A program made the translations under genes and the position numbers. Below the pieces are notes generated by a model. That model did no database searches, was not told where the DNA came from, and saw only the letters and a list, made by a program, of their open reading frames with translations. A stretch of DNA of 64,000 bases, taken from Allorhizobium undicola ORS 992 = ATCC 700741. Its GTDB lineage: Bacteria; Pseudomonadota; Alphaproteobacteria; Rhizobiales; Rhizobiaceae. Shown in pieces: positions 54,236 through 63,956 of this stretch. Positions within the stretch are counted from its first letter, which is position 1. Each line of letters starts with the position of its first letter. The stretch spans positions 186,001 through 250,000 of the forward strand of contig NZ_JHXQ01000003.1 in NCBI RefSeq assembly GCF_000621665.1. The letters are read 5' to 3'.

Positions 54236-55111
54236 TCAGGCCGCCTTTTCATTGCCGCCGCCGGGATTCATCATCTCCTGCTCGACGGCATCGATGGAGG
54301 GACGCTCGTAGGAGGAAATGGTCTTGCGGCCATATTCCAGCGCCACCTGCGGCACGGAGCCGTTCATGTAGGCCAGAAGCGTCTGCTTGACGATGATGTA
54401 GAGGCGATGCTGCTTGGTGCGGACGATCTTGATCTGCGATGTCAGCGGATTGCAAAGGCAATAGGACAGGAAGATGCCAAGCATGGTGCCCACGAGCGCG
54501 GCGCCGATGAGGCCACCGAGAACCTCCGGGGATTCGTTGATCTTCGCCATGGCCTTGATAACCCCAAGCACGGCGGCGATGATGCCGATGGCCGGGAAAC
54601 TGTCGCCGATTGCCAGAATGGAGTTATAGGGCTTCATCTTGTCGTAGAGGATTGTGTTGATTTCCTCGTCCATCAGCGCCTCGATCTCGTGCGAGCGGGC
54701 ATTGCCGATGATGATGAGACGCACATAATCGCAGATGAAGGAGGTCAGTTCCTTGTTCTTCAGAACCGAGGGCGCGACCTGGAAGATCGAGGATTCCTCC
54801 GGATTGTCGATATGCGCTTCGATTTCATTGCGCGACTTGGTGCGCAGGTCGCGCATGAGCGAATAAAGAACGCCCAGAACGTCCAGATAGGCGCGTTCCT
54901 TGGGAACTGCGTTCTTGAAGGCCTCTCCGATGGCTTTGCCCGAGTCTTTGACCACCTTCATCGGGTTGCCCATGATGAAGGCCCCAACGCCAGCGCCGCC
55001 GATGATGACGAGTTCGAACGGTTGGACGAGAACCTCGATGTGGCCGCCCATGGCCATGAAGCCGCCAAGCACGCAGCCAACGGTGATGATGAATCCGATG
55101 ATGATATTCAT
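54236..55111 (-). CDS. motA: Flagellar stator protein MotA
   Basis: 291 residues, four membrane helices ([20 protein letters not shown] first; [19 protein letters not shown] and [20 protein letters not shown] as the third and fourth) and a large cytoplasmic loop with charged residues ([15 protein letters not shown]) that interact with FliG. Forms the proton channel with MotB, which is not in the window. First gene of the minus-strand operon. Confidence 0.97.
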   Translation of the reverse strand: MNIIIGFIITVGCVLGGFMAMGGHIEVLVQPFELVIIGGAGVGAFIMGNPMKVVKDSGKAIGEAFKNAVPKERAYLDVLGVLYSLMRDLRTKSRNEIEAHIDNPEESSIFQVAPSVLKNKELTSFICDYVRLIIIGNARSHEIEALMDEEINTILYDKMKPYNSILAIGDSFPAIGIIAAVLGVIKAMAKINESPEVLGGLIGAALVGTMLGIFLSYCLCNPLTSQIKIVRTKQHRLYIIVKQTLLAYMNGSVPQVALEYGRKTISSYERPSIDAVEQEMMNPGGGNEKAA

Positions 55112-55406
55112 GTCGCGCCTGTATTGGAACGTTTCTTCTCAGCACAACCGATAGGCACGCTGCCTTGCGTGAGGCTGATGATGTTCCTGTTTGGCACTTC
55201 TTCACCCGCCCGCAGGCCGGAACAGTTTCGCGCAAGCATTTTCCGGCAGGAAGGAAGCAAGAACGGTCTTCCACGTTCCATGATGGAGACGAGCAACCGT
55301 GAACCGCAGCACATGCGCCACACCGCAGGCATGAAACCTGAACGGACGGCGCTGAAGGCGGCTCGGGCCTGCTGGTCTTGAAAGCTCGAGGCTTGGAGAG
55401 AACAAC
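55112..55406. promoter_or_regulatory. Divergent promoter region of the two flagellar operons
   Basis: 295 bases between motA (minus) and flgF (plus). No coding content. A GCGTGAGGC / CTTGCG-type element near 55163 and a CGCGCAAGC near 55230 resemble the CGCAAG repeats before flgB, but no clear -35/-10 pair or paired operator was found. GGAGAG lies before the flgF ATG. Confidence 0.5.
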
Positions 55407-56141
55407 ATGCAATCGGGAATGTACGTATCCCTGTCTTCGCAGCGCGCCCTCGACCGGCGCCTGACGACGATTGCCGACAATATGGCGAACATGAACACCG
55501 TGGGCTTTCGCGCCACCGAGGTCAAGTTCGACGAGGTCCTGAGCAAGACCGGCAATGACATCAATGCCAAGGTCGCCTTCGTTTCGCAGGGCAATGACTA
55601 TCTGTCGCAGCGCACCGGCGAAATGAGCCGCACCGGCAACGATCTCGACTTCGCCGTCAAGGGCGATGCCTGGATGAGCCTGGAAACCCCGGCGGGCAAG
55701 ATCCTCACGAGAGACGGGCGCTTTACCCTGACCGATACGGGCGAGCTTGTCTCCGTGCGCGGTTACAAGGTTCTCGATGCAGGCGGCGGCCCGATCCAGC
55801 TCAATCGCAATGGCGGCGAGATCCATGTCGGCAGCGACGGCACCATCGTTCAGGATGGCCGCCAGGTCAGCCAGATCGGCCTTTTCCAGGCCGATGTCAC
55901 CAAGGGCTTCCTGCGCTACGACAATAGCGGCATCGTCACCACCCAGACACCGCAGCCGGTGGTGGACAATCCGTCCGTCGGCATCATGCAGGGCTATATC
56001 GAGCAATCGAACGTCAACGGCATTCAGGAAATGACCGAACTTGTGAAGGTCAACCGCGCTTTTGAAAGCATTTCCTCGGTCATGGGCCAGACGGAAAACA
56101 GCCTTGCCGAAACCATCAAGGCGCTGGGCGGCAGTAAATAA
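55407..56141 (+). CDS. flgF: Flagellar basal-body rod protein FlgF
   Basis: 244 residues. N-terminal rod signature LDRRLTTIADNMANMNTVGF, central FAVKGDAWMSLETPAGKILT and the C-terminal helix IQEMTELVKVNRAFESISSV. Builds the proximal rod in the periplasm. Exported through the type III apparatus without a signal peptide. Starts the plus-strand operon; followed by fliI after 77 bases. Confidence 0.95.
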   Translation: MQSGMYVSLSSQRALDRRLTTIADNMANMNTVGFRATEVKFDEVLSKTGNDINAKVAFVSQGNDYLSQRTGEMSRTGNDLDFAVKGDAWMSLETPAGKILTRDGRFTLTDTGELVSVRGYKVLDAGGGPIQLNRNGGEIHVGSDGTIVQDGRQVSQIGLFQADVTKGFLRYDNSGIVTTQTPQPVVDNPSVGIMQGYIEQSNVNGIQEMTELVKVNRAFESISSVMGQTENSLAETIKALGGSK

Positions 56142-56218
56142 CACCGGTGATACGGCGCCGTGCCAGGCGTTGTTCCTGAAAGCCGCAATTTCTGAAAGCC
56201 CAACACAAAGGCCAAGCC

Positions 56219-57613
56219 GTGAGCGAGCAGTTTCACCCTCAGATCGAGCCTAACCGCAAGCTCTCGGCTCTTGCCGGTCTTGCGGCGCGCTATGGCGATC
56301 CGGCCCATTCGGTGGCGCAGGGCGGACATGTGCGCACCATTGCCGCCGGGCATTACACGGTTGCAGGCCTTTCGAAGCATCTGCATCTGGGAGATTTCGT
56401 CGGCCATCGCAGTCCGCGCGGGCTTCATCTCGGCGAAGTGGTGCGGGTGGAGCCGGAACTGGCCTATGTCTGTCCCATCGAGCCGGGTGAACCCATTGCC
56501 ATTGGCGACACGGTCATCCGCAAGGGCGCTTTTCGCGTTGGTGCGACCGACAGCTGGTGCGGGCGCACCATCAATGCGCTGGGAGAGCCCATCGACGGGT
56601 TGGGCCCAGTGCTCGCCGGTGCAGACCGCCGCCCGATCGTGACGACGGCGCCACCCTCCATGGGACGGCGGCGGGTGGAGCAGGGCTTCCGCACGGGTGT
56701 CAAGGCCATCGACATTTTCGCCCCGCTTTGCCTGGGCCAGCGCCTTGGCATTTTCGCAGGCTCCGGCGTGGGCAAATCCACGTTGCTTTCCATGCTGGCG
56801 CGGGCGGATGCCTTCGACAAGGTGGTGATCGCCCTTGTCGGCGAACGTGGCCGCGAGGTGCGCGAATTCATTGAGGATACGCTGGGTGACAACATGGCAA
56901 AGACCGTTGCCGTGGTCGCCACCAGTGACGAAAGCCCGATGCTGCGCAAAATGGCCCCGCTGACGGCCATGACCATTGCCGAGCATTTTCGCGATCAGGG
57001 CGAAAACGTACTGTTCATTGCCGACAGCATCACCCGTTTCGCACTGGCCATCCGCGAGGTGGCGACAGCCGCCGGCGAGGCGCCGATTGCCCGTGGCTTC
57101 CCGGCCTCTGTCTTTACCGAACTGCCAAAGCTTCTGGAACGGGCAGGGCCAGGTGAAGAGGGCAAGGGCACCATTACCGCAATCATTTCCATCCTCGTCG
57201 ATGGCGACAATCACAACGATCCGATTGCCGACAGCACGCGCGGCATTCTCGACGGGCATATCGTGCTGGACCGTACTTTGGCCGATGAAGGCCGTTATCC
57301 GCCGATCAATCCGCTCTCTTCCATTTCCCGTCTGGCGCGCAAGGCCTGGTCGGCGGATCAGGAGAAGCTGGTTTCGCGCCTGAAGACACTCATTCACCGT
57401 TTCGAGGAAACACGGGACCTGCGCCTGATCGGCGGCTACCGCGCCGGTAGCGATGCGGATCTGGATATGGCGATCAAGCAGGTGCCGATCCTCTACGAAG
57501 TCCTGAAACAGACCCCCTCCGACCGTCCGACCGCCGATGCCTATGCGGATCTCGCCCATGCGCTGAAGGCGGCCAACAATGCTGGAAATGCCAATGCAAG
57601 AGCCCGAGCTTGA
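56219..57613 (+). CDS. fliI: Flagellum-specific ATPase FliI
   Basis: 464 residues from GTG 56219. Walker A is GSGVGKST (residues 181-188), Walker B VLFIADSITRFA, and the ALxxREV motif is AIREVATAAGEAP. Hexameric ATPase of the flagellar export gate that unfolds and delivers substrates. The start is the first of the frame; AAAGGCC lies upstream. Overlaps the next gene by 35 bases. Confidence 0.97.
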   Translation: MSEQFHPQIEPNRKLSALAGLAARYGDPAHSVAQGGHVRTIAAGHYTVAGLSKHLHLGDFVGHRSPRGLHLGEVVRVEPELAYVCPIEPGEPIAIGDTVIRKGAFRVGATDSWCGRTINALGEPIDGLGPVLAGADRRPIVTTAPPSMGRRRVEQGFRTGVKAIDIFAPLCLGQRLGIFAGSGVGKSTLLSMLARADAFDKVVIALVGERGREVREFIEDTLGDNMAKTVAVVATSDESPMLRKMAPLTAMTIAEHFRDQGENVLFIADSITRFALAIREVATAAGEAPIARGFPASVFTELPKLLERAGPGEEGKGTITAIISILVDGDNHNDPIADSTRGILDGHIVLDRTLADEGRYPPINPLSSISRLARKAWSADQEKLVSRLKTLIHRFEETRDLRLIGGYRAGSDADLDMAIKQVPILYEVLKQTPSDRPTADAYADLAHALKAANNAGNANARARA

Positions 57614-58172
57614 CCTGAACGACATGGATGCGGACGAGCCGGTGAAGCCGCCGCGCAGCCCCCGGCGCCGCCAGGGCTTGATCGGCGACCGGATGCTGGC
57701 GGCAACGGGCGTTGCCATGGCGTGCAGCGCGGCGATGTTTCCGTGGTATGTGTTCTTCAATCCGGAAAAGTTCGGCTTCCGGGCCGCGCCGATGGATCAC
57801 ACCCGCGATCTCCCCGAAACCACGCCGCGCAACGTCTTCAGCGTTTCCCCGCTGGCGCTCGTGGCGCGCGAGGATCACGAGCAGAAGCCGCCGGAGGGTG
57901 TCGATCCGCTTGAAACGGCGACCGTTTCCGATGTCGGGCGGCAGGTGCCGGACCGCAAGCCGATTGAAAATGCGCAGCAGCCTTTTCCCGGCAGCGCGTT
58001 TCGCCTGCTGCATGTCGCCAATGGCCGGGCCCTGATCGAGGATACTTCCGGCATGTTCATGGTGCAGATTGGTTCGATCCTGCCCGATAACAGCCGCGTG
58101 GCCACGCTTGAAAAGCGCAATGGCAAATGGGTGATCGTCACCACGTCGGGCCAGATCTACGAAAACCAGTAG
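57579..58172 (+). CDS. Unnamed flagellar-cluster protein between fliI and flgB
   Basis: About 197 residues; ATGs at 57579, 57588 and 57594 are all possible and overlap the fliI end. A short cytoplasmic N-terminus rich in charged residues and prolines (KPPRSPRRRQGLIGDRMLA) precedes one helix (ATGVAMACSAAMFPWYVFF) and a periplasmic domain ending in FMVQIGSILPDNSRVATLEK. A gene of this size occurs at the same place in Sinorhizobium and relatives (orf23 position). No function is established; a role in assembly or the stator is possible. Confidence 0.8.
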   Translation: MLEMPMQEPELDLNDMDADEPVKPPRSPRRRQGLIGDRMLAATGVAMACSAAMFPWYVFFNPEKFGFRAAPMDHTRDLPETTPRNVFSVSPLALVAREDHEQKPPEGVDPLETATVSDVGRQVPDRKPIENAQQPFPGSAFRLLHVANGRALIEDTSGMFMVQIGSILPDNSRVATLEKRNGKWVIVTTSGQIYENQ

Positions 58173-58218
58173 GCACCGGCCCGCTTTGCCCCCCGGTGAA
58201 AAGATGTATTTGACGAGC

Positions 58219-58254
58219 GGCCGCGCCCCCTAAGGGTGCGGCCTTTTCTGTTTT
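58219..58254 (+). terminator. Rho-independent terminator after flgF-fliI-orf
   Basis: GGCCGCGCCC / GGGTGCGGCC (one G-T pair), five-base loop, then TTTTCTGTTTT. Located 46 bases after the orf stop, it divides the flagellar plus-strand genes into two transcripts. Confidence 0.85.
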
Positions 58255-58328
58255 GAAACATACATATTTATCAATTGGATATAGCTTTCATTCACAAATT
58301 TCACCCATCCTGCAACAACCGTTTTTAC

Positions 58329-58345
58329 CGCAAGTCTGACGCAAG
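58329..58345 (+). promoter_or_regulatory. Direct CGCAAG repeats upstream of flgB
   Basis: CGCAAG occurs at 58329-58334 and 58340-58345, an 11-base period (one helical turn), 42 bases before the flgB start. Such paired half-sites fit a dimeric OmpR-type regulator; rhizobial Rem / Brucella FtcR is the obvious candidate, by inference only. Confidence 0.4.
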
Positions 58346-58386
58346 ATTACCGGCCTAGTCTCCAAGGCGTAGATTGGAGAAAGCCT

Positions 58387-58779
58387 ATGCAACCTATTCA
58401 GCTTTTTGACTTGGCATCCCGGCAGGCCGAATGGCTCTCGCTGCGTCAGGAAGTCGTTGCCGGAAACATAGCCAATGCCAATACGCCGAAATACTTGTCG
58501 AAGGACATTACGCCCTTCAACGCGATGATGGCGGGACAGGCCATGAGCATGGCCCGCACCAACCCGAAACATTTCGCCTCCAACGAGCTTGACAGCGATC
58601 TCGATGTCGAAGTCCGGGAAGCCGCGCTCGATAGCGAAATCGGCGTTCAGGTTTCCGGTAATTCGGTCTCGATTGCCGATGAAATGAGCAAGATGGGCGA
58701 AATTCAACGGCAGCACCAGCTCAATACCAATCTGGTGAGTAGCTTCAATCGCATGATGCTGATGATAGTGAAGAGGTAA
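58387..58779 (+). CDS. flgB: Flagellar basal-body rod protein FlgB
   Basis: 130 residues, typical length. The N-terminus [20 protein letters not shown] and [16 protein letters not shown] carry the rod-protein signature; the C-terminus is an amphipathic helix. Forms the first part of the proximal rod. GGAGAAAG precedes the ATG. First gene of the flgB-fliP operon. Confidence 0.95.
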   Translation: MQPIQLFDLASRQAEWLSLRQEVVAGNIANANTPKYLSKDITPFNAMMAGQAMSMARTNPKHFASNELDSDLDVEVREAALDSEIGVQVSGNSVSIADEMSKMGEIQRQHQLNTNLVSSFNRMMLMIVKR

Positions 58780-58783
58780 GCCG

Positions 58784-59221
58784 ATGGATTCCGTGACTGC
58801 CACAGATCCTCTCTCGTCCGCCCTGAAAATTGCCGGAAGCGGCCTGGAAGTCCAGGCGACCCGGCTCAGGATCGTTTCCGAAAACATTGCAAACGCCCAA
58901 AGCACCGGCGACACCCCCGGCGCCGATCCCTATCGCCGCAAGACGATCACCTTCGGCTCCGAGCTGGACAACGCAACGGGTGCGGAAATCGTCAAGGTCG
59001 AGAAGCTTGGCTTCGACCAGTCGAAATTCGTCGAGGAATACGATCCCGGCAATCCGGCGGCCGATTCCAAGGGCTATGTGAAAATGCCCAATGTCAACGT
59101 CCTCATCGAGATGGGCGACATGCGCGAAGCCAACCGGACCTACGAGGCCAACCTCCAGTCCGTCAAGCAGACGCGCGACCTCATCTCGTCCACCCTCGAA
59201 CTTCTGAAAAGCTCACAATGA
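58784..59221 (+). CDS. flgC: Flagellar basal-body rod protein FlgC
   Basis: 145 residues. Signature [20 protein letters not shown] and the C-terminal helix [20 protein letters not shown]; the [19 protein letters not shown] stretch is typical of FlgC. Proximal rod subunit. Its stop overlaps the fliE start by four bases. Confidence 0.95.
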   Translation: MDSVTATDPLSSALKIAGSGLEVQATRLRIVSENIANAQSTGDTPGADPYRRKTITFGSELDNATGAEIVKVEKLGFDQSKFVEEYDPGNPAADSKGYVKMPNVNVLIEMGDMREANRTYEANLQSVKQTRDLISSTLELLKSSQ

Positions 59222-59586
59222 TCGATTCCATCAGCAAAATCAGCGGGCTCGCCACATCGGCCACGGGGGCGGCAACCGAAACCTCAAGCACCATGGCCTC
59301 GCTCGGCACGGGCGCGCTGTCGGCAACCGGTGTCACCGGCCAGAATTCCACCCCCGGCACCTCCACGGGCCTGGGCTTCGGTGAGGTTCTCGGCAACATG
59401 ATGACCACGGCGGTGGACAATCTGAAAGGCGCCGAAAGCACATCCCTTGCCGGCATGACCGGCAAGGCGACGACCCGTCAGGTGGTCGATGCGGTGATGG
59501 CCGCAGACCAGACGTTGCAGACGGCGCTCTCGCTGCGCGACAAGCTCGTCTCCGCCTATCTCGACATTACCAAGATGCAGATCTGA
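59218..59586 (+). CDS. fliE: Flagellar hook-basal body protein FliE
   Basis: 122 residues. C-terminal core [20 protein letters not shown] and [20 protein letters not shown] is the FliE signature; the N-terminal half is Ser/Thr/Gly-rich and long for the family. Connects the MS ring to the rod. Coupled to flgC by ATGA. Confidence 0.94.
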   Translation: MIDSISKISGLATSATGAATETSSTMASLGTGALSATGVTGQNSTPGTSTGLGFGEVLGNMMTTAVDNLKGAESTSLAGMTGKATTRQVVDAVMAADQTLQTALSLRDKLVSAYLDITKMQI

Positions 59587-59691
59587 ACCGATTGCAGGCC
59601 GTGGCGGCGCATTGCGCCGCCGATGACGTGAAGACACCCGCTTCTGTCGCGCGATGACGAGAAGCCATCAGCCCCAGGGAAAGAAGAGCAA

Positions 59692-60483
59692 ATGAGAGCC
59701 CTTGCAATTGCCGCGACCGGCATGGACGCCCAGCAGACCAATCTCGAAGTCATCGCCAACAACATTGCCAATATCAACACCACCGGCTTCAAGAAGTCGC
59801 GTGCCGAGTTTTCCGACCTTCTGTACCAGAGCGAAAAGGCCGTGGGCGTGGCCAACCGCGCCAACCAGTCCACCGTTCCGGAAGGCGCCAATATCGGTCT
59901 GGGCGTTCAGACGGCTGCCATCCGCACCCTGCATTCGCAAGGGGAACTGTCCGAAACCGACAACGAGCTGGATGTGGCCATCGTCGGCCGCGGCTATCTC
60001 CAGGTGCAGAGCGCCGACGGAAACACCACCTATTACACCCGCGCCGGTTCGCTGAACAAGGACGACAGCGGCAATCTGGTGACGACGGAAGGCTACAAGG
60101 TTCTGCCCAATATCACCATTCCTTCGGATGCGACGGAAGTGAAGATCAGCGAGTCGGGCGAAGTCAGCGTGCTCCAGGGCAGCAGCACGACCTATACGAC
60201 CATCGGTCAGCTTGAACTTTCCGCCTTCGTCAACGATGCGGGCCTGAAGGCCATTGGCGACAACCTGTTCCAGGAAACCGCCTCTTCCGGCCAGCCGATC
60301 AACGGCGTGCCCGGCGATGCCGGTTACGGCTACCTCAAGCAGAATTATCTGGAATCGTCCAACGTCGATTCCGTCACCGAAATCACCAGCCTTATCTCCG
60401 CTCAGCGCGCCTATGAGATGAATTCCAAGGTCATCACCACCGCTGACGAAATGGCCAAGGTGGTCAGCCAGAACCTCAAGTAA
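59692..60483 (+). CDS. flgG: Flagellar distal rod protein FlgG
   Basis: 263 residues. [20 protein letters not shown] and [20 protein letters not shown] at the N-terminus, [17 protein letters not shown] in the middle, and [20 protein letters not shown] at the end are all FlgG landmarks. AAAGAAGAG precedes the ATG. Confidence 0.97.
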   Translation: MRALAIAATGMDAQQTNLEVIANNIANINTTGFKKSRAEFSDLLYQSEKAVGVANRANQSTVPEGANIGLGVQTAAIRTLHSQGELSETDNELDVAIVGRGYLQVQSADGNTTYYTRAGSLNKDDSGNLVTTEGYKVLPNITIPSDATEVKISESGEVSVLQGSSTTYTTIGQLELSAFVNDAGLKAIGDNLFQETASSGQPINGVPGDAGYGYLKQNYLESSNVDSVTEITSLISAQRAYEMNSKVITTADEMAKVVSQNLK

Positions 60484-60500
60484 CCCACGGGAGGGCAAAC

Positions 60501-60986
60501 ATGATGTTTCGCCGGATGAAAGACAGGATTTCGACCGCAGGCGCTTGCCTTGCCGTCGCGCTCGGCCTGGCCTTTATGCCGGGGCCGGCGGCAGCGCAGG
60601 ATCGCTATGCCGTGGTGCCGCGGGACATCATCTATCCCGGTGCCGCCATTTCGCCCAGCCAGCTGGATGTGGTGAAGGTCACGAACCCCAATCTTTCCGG
60701 GGGCTATGCGGCCGACCCCAAGGAAGTGATCGGCATGTTATCGACCAAGACGCTGCTTGCCGGGCGCACCATTCCGCTGGCGGTGCTGAAAAGGCCTTAC
60801 GCGGTCACGCGCGGCGACAGGCTGAAGCTGGTGTTCAACATCGGCAATCTCACCATTTCCGCCGCAGGCAGCCCGATGGACGACGCCAATATCGGCGATG
60901 TCATCCGCGTCAGAAATCTCGATTCCGGCCAGATCGTTACAGGAACGGTCATGGCCGACGGCACAGTGCAGGTCATGGCAAAATGA
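60501..60986 (+). CDS. flgA: Flagellar P-ring assembly protein FlgA
   Basis: 161 residues, signal peptide (LAVALGLAFMPGPAAA), then a SAF domain with VVPRDIIYPGAAISPSQLDV and the C-terminal DANIGDVIRVRNLDSGQIVT motif. Periplasmic chaperone for FlgI, shorter than the enteric protein as usual in rhizobia. GGGAGG precedes the ATG; the stop overlaps flgI. Confidence 0.93.
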   Translation: MMFRRMKDRISTAGACLAVALGLAFMPGPAAAQDRYAVVPRDIIYPGAAISPSQLDVVKVTNPNLSGGYAADPKEVIGMLSTKTLLAGRTIPLAVLKRPYAVTRGDRLKLVFNIGNLTISAAGSPMDDANIGDVIRVRNLDSGQIVTGTVMADGTVQVMAK

Positions 60987-62101
60987 AGCTTCGCTTTCCT
61001 TCCATCGCAGTCATGATCGCGCTGGCGCTGGCATTTGCCGCGCCCGCCTTTGCCCAGCAGGGCTCCCGCATCAAGGACATCGCCTCGCTGCAATCGGGCC
61101 GTGACAACCAGCTGATCGGCTATGGTCTGGTGGTGGGCCTGCAAGGCACGGGCGACAGCCTGCGCTCATCGCCCTTCACCGAGCAATCCATGCGTGCCAT
61201 GCTGCAAAATCTCGGCATCTCCACGCAGGGCGGCCAGTCGGCCGCCAAGAACGTGGCCGCCGTCATGGTAACGGCCAATCTGCCACCTTTCGCAAGTCCC
61301 GGCAGCCGCATCGATGCCAGCGTCAGTTCGCTCGGCGATGCCACGTCGCTTCGCGGCGGAACGCTCGTCATGACGTCTCTTTCCGGTGCCGATGGCCAGA
61401 TTTACGCCGTGGCGCAGGGCTCGGTCGTGGTGTCCGGCTTCACCGCGCAGGGACAGGCCTCCACGGTAACGGAGGGCGTGACCACGGCGGGCCGCGTGCC
61501 GAACGGTGCGATCATCGAGCGCGAACTGCCTTCGAAGTTCAAGGATTCGGCCAATCTGGTGCTGCAATTGCGCAATCCGGATTTCTCGACCGCCCTTGGC
61601 ATGGCGCGCCGTATCAATGCCTATGCCCAGAGCACCTTCGGAAGCCGCATCGCTGAAGCCCGCGACAGCCAGGAAGTGGTGGTGCAGAAGCCCGCGACCG
61701 CGGACCTGACACAGCTGATGGCCGAGATCGAAAATCTGATGGTGGAAACCGATACGCCCGCCAAGGTCGTGATCAACGAGCGCACCGGCACGATCGTCAT
61801 CGGTGCCGATGTTCGGGTCTCCAAGGTGGCGGTGAGCTATGGCACGCTGACCGTGCAGGTCAACGAAACACCGCAGGTGGTGCAGCCCAACGCATTTTCC
61901 AACGGCCGGACCGCCGTGCAGCCTCAGACCGACATTGTTGCCAGCAAGGACGGCGGCAAGGTGGCGACCCTGGACGGTCCCGATCTCAGGACGCTGGTGG
62001 CCGGGCTCAACAATATCGGCGTGAAGCCTGACGGCATCATCGCCATCCTGCAAGGCATCAAGTCTGCGGGCGCCCTTCAAGCGGAGCTGGTACTGCAATG
62101 A
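60983..62101 (+). CDS. flgI: Flagellar P-ring protein FlgI
   Basis: 372 residues from ATG 60983, which overlaps the flgA stop; the frame is open upstream but has no better start. Signal peptide LALAFAAPAFA, then SRIKDIASLQSGRDNQLIGY and GLVVGLQGTGDSLRSSPFTE, the strongly conserved FlgI beginning, and LVAGLNNIGVKPDGIIAILQ at the end. Forms the bushing in the peptidoglycan layer. Confidence 0.97.
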   Translation: MKLRFPSIAVMIALALAFAAPAFAQQGSRIKDIASLQSGRDNQLIGYGLVVGLQGTGDSLRSSPFTEQSMRAMLQNLGISTQGGQSAAKNVAAVMVTANLPPFASPGSRIDASVSSLGDATSLRGGTLVMTSLSGADGQIYAVAQGSVVVSGFTAQGQASTVTEGVTTAGRVPNGAIIERELPSKFKDSANLVLQLRNPDFSTALGMARRINAYAQSTFGSRIAEARDSQEVVVQKPATADLTQLMAEIENLMVETDTPAKVVINERTGTIVIGADVRVSKVAVSYGTLTVQVNETPQVVQPNAFSNGRTAVQPQTDIVASKDGGKVATLDGPDLRTLVAGLNNIGVKPDGIIAILQGIKSAGALQAELVLQ

Positions 62102-62628
62102 TCGATGAACGCCTTTTTTCCCGGCTGAAGCGAAATCAGGGCTTCGTGCTTGCTTTTGGCATCGTTCTGCTCTCCGCCCTTCCGGGCGCGTCGCAGCAGG
62201 TCATACCCGCCGGAAACGCCAGCGCCGATGACATTCAACGGTTCTGCACCAGCATTGCCGATCCTGCCCGCGACCAGCGCTACCTGCTGCAAAAGCAGGA
62301 TCTTGAAAAGTTGCAGGCAGATGTGAACGAGCGCATCGCCACGCTGGAGCAGCGCCGGGCCGAATATCAGGACTGGCTGACCCGCCGTGACCAGTTCATG
62401 CATCAGGCGCAAGCCGGGCTCGTGGACATCTACAAGAACATGAAGCCCGATGCGGCAGCCCCTCAACTGGCCAAGGTTGACGTCATGCTGGCGGCCGCCA
62501 TCATCATGAAGCTTCCTGCCAAGCAGTCGAGCCTCATCCTGACCGAAATGGATCCGCAGCAGGCCGCCCAGGTGGCAGGCATCATGTCCAGCGCGGCAGA
62601 TCCCAATACTTCGAAGGACCCATCATGA
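62098..62628 (+). CDS. motE: Flagellar motor chaperone MotE
   Basis: 176 residues. N-terminal signal/anchor (GFVLAFGIVLLSALPG), a coiled-coil middle (DLEKLQADVNERIATLEQRR) and a C-terminal MgtE_N-like helical segment (IIMKLPAKQSSLILTEMDPQ). In Sinorhizobium MotE is a periplasmic chaperone specific for the motor protein MotC. Its presence predicts a motC gene elsewhere. Overlaps flgI and flgH by four bases. Confidence 0.9.
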   Translation: MIDERLFSRLKRNQGFVLAFGIVLLSALPGASQQVIPAGNASADDIQRFCTSIADPARDQRYLLQKQDLEKLQADVNERIATLEQRRAEYQDWLTRRDQFMHQAQAGLVDIYKNMKPDAAAPQLAKVDVMLAAAIIMKLPAKQSSLILTEMDPQQAAQVAGIMSSAADPNTSKDPS

Positions 62629-63338
62629 GCAAACGCAGCGCTGTGCTGTTCCTCTCCGTCGCTTTGGCAGGGTGCGGGAACCAGACCCTCAAGGAAGTCG
62701 GCAATGCGCCCGCCATGAGCCCGATCGGCAGCGGCCTGACCTATAGTCAGGCGCCGCAGCTTTCCTCCTATCCCAAACAGGCAAAGGCCGTCAGCAACGG
62801 CTATTCGCTGTGGAGCGACAATCAGGCCGCGCTGTTCAAGGATTCGCGCGCACTGCATGTGGGCGACCTGCTGACGGTCAATATCTCGATTGCCGACAAG
62901 GCCAAGTTCTCGAACGATACCAAGCGCGAGCGCACCAATGCGACGTCGCTCAAGTGGTCGTCCGCCATCAATCTCTTCGGCCTGAAGGCACCGGATGCCG
63001 ATGGAGACATGAGTACGGATTCCTCGACATCGACCGATGGCAAGGGGTCTATCAACCGCTCCGAATCGCTGACGCTGAAGGTTGCGGCCATCGTCACCGG
63101 CATTCTCGAAAACGGCAATCTGCTGATCAGCGGTTCGCAGGAAGTGCGCGTCAACCACGAAATCCGTATTCTGAACGTTGCCGGTATCGTGCGGCCGCAG
63201 GACGTGGATTCCAGCAATACGATTTCCTACGAAAAGATCGCCGAAGCCCGCATTTCCTATGGCGGACGTGGCCGTCTGACCGAAATCCAGCAGCCGCCTG
63301 TGGGACAACAGGTGGTGGACATGTTCTCGCCCTTCTGA
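62625..63338 (+). CDS. flgH: Flagellar L-ring lipoprotein FlgH
   Basis: 237 residues. Lipoprotein signal with lipobox LAGC (SVALAGCGNQT), followed by SLWSDNQAALFKDSRALHVG and DLLTVNISIADKAKFSNDT, and the end RGRLTEIQQPPVGQQVVDM. Outer-membrane ring subunit. Coupled to motE by ATGA. Confidence 0.96.
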   Translation: MSKRSAVLFLSVALAGCGNQTLKEVGNAPAMSPIGSGLTYSQAPQLSSYPKQAKAVSNGYSLWSDNQAALFKDSRALHVGDLLTVNISIADKAKFSNDTKRERTNATSLKWSSAINLFGLKAPDADGDMSTDSSTSTDGKGSINRSESLTLKVAAIVTGILENGNLLISGSQEVRVNHEIRILNVAGIVRPQDVDSSNTISYEKIAEARISYGGRGRLTEIQQPPVGQQVVDMFSPF

Positions 63339-63446
63339 TGACACGGGCGGCGCCTGCCGCCGCCTTGTCACACCTGCGGGGTGATGGATTGAAACTTGCT
63401 GCATGGCTGCGCGCGGGCGCAGCCTCTTCCCTGATCGGATATTGCC

Positions 63447-63956
63447 ATGGCAGATGTACCGGCACTCGAAGGCCCGCCGAAAAAGGCTTCACCAATCCTG
63501 CTGATCGCGGCTCTCGCCGGTCTTACCGTGGCGGGCGCGGGCGGTGGCTGGCTTGTGGGCACCATGGTCGCGCCGAAGGTGAAGCAGGCGGAAGAGGCCC
63601 AGAAAAAGGCCGAGGATCCGCACGCCGCCAAAAAGAAAGGCGAGGAGGGCCTGCCCAAAATGCCGGGGGAGGCTGCCGGTGTTCTGCAACTGGATCCCAT
63701 CACCACCAATCTTGCCTATCCTTCCGAAAGCTGGATAAGGCTGGAGGTTGCCCTGGTTTTCAAGGGTGCTGCCGATGCGGGGCTGGCGGAAAGCATCCAT
63801 CAGGACATCATGTCCTATATGCGCACCGTCTCGTTGCAGCAGATCCAGGGGCCACGTGGCTTTGAATATTTACGGGAAGACATCCAGGAGCGAGTTGACC
63901 TTCGCTCCGAAGGGCGCGTATCCAAGGTGATCTTTAGGACGTTTGTGATCGAATGA
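63447..63956 (+). CDS. fliL: Flagellar basal-body-associated protein FliL
   Basis: 169 residues. One N-terminal helix (ILLIAALAGLTVAGAGGGWL) and a periplasmic domain with LDPITTNLAYPSESWIRLEV, ending DLRSEGRVSKVIFRTFVIE. Supports stator function around the motor. The 108-base gap after flgH contains no clear terminator; the stop overlaps fliP. Confidence 0.95.
   Translation: MADVPALEGPPKKASPILLIAALAGLTVAGAGGGWLVGTMVAPKVKQAEEAQKKAEDPHAAKKKGEEGLPKMPGEAAGVLQLDPITTNLAYPSESWIRLEVALVFKGAADAGLAESIHQDIMSYMRTVSLQQIQGPRGFEYLREDIQERVDLRSEGRVSKVIFRTFVIE

Noticed and set aside
55190..55215. TGGCAC resembling a sigma-54 -24 element before flgF
   Set aside because: No TTGC -12 element follows at the required spacing.
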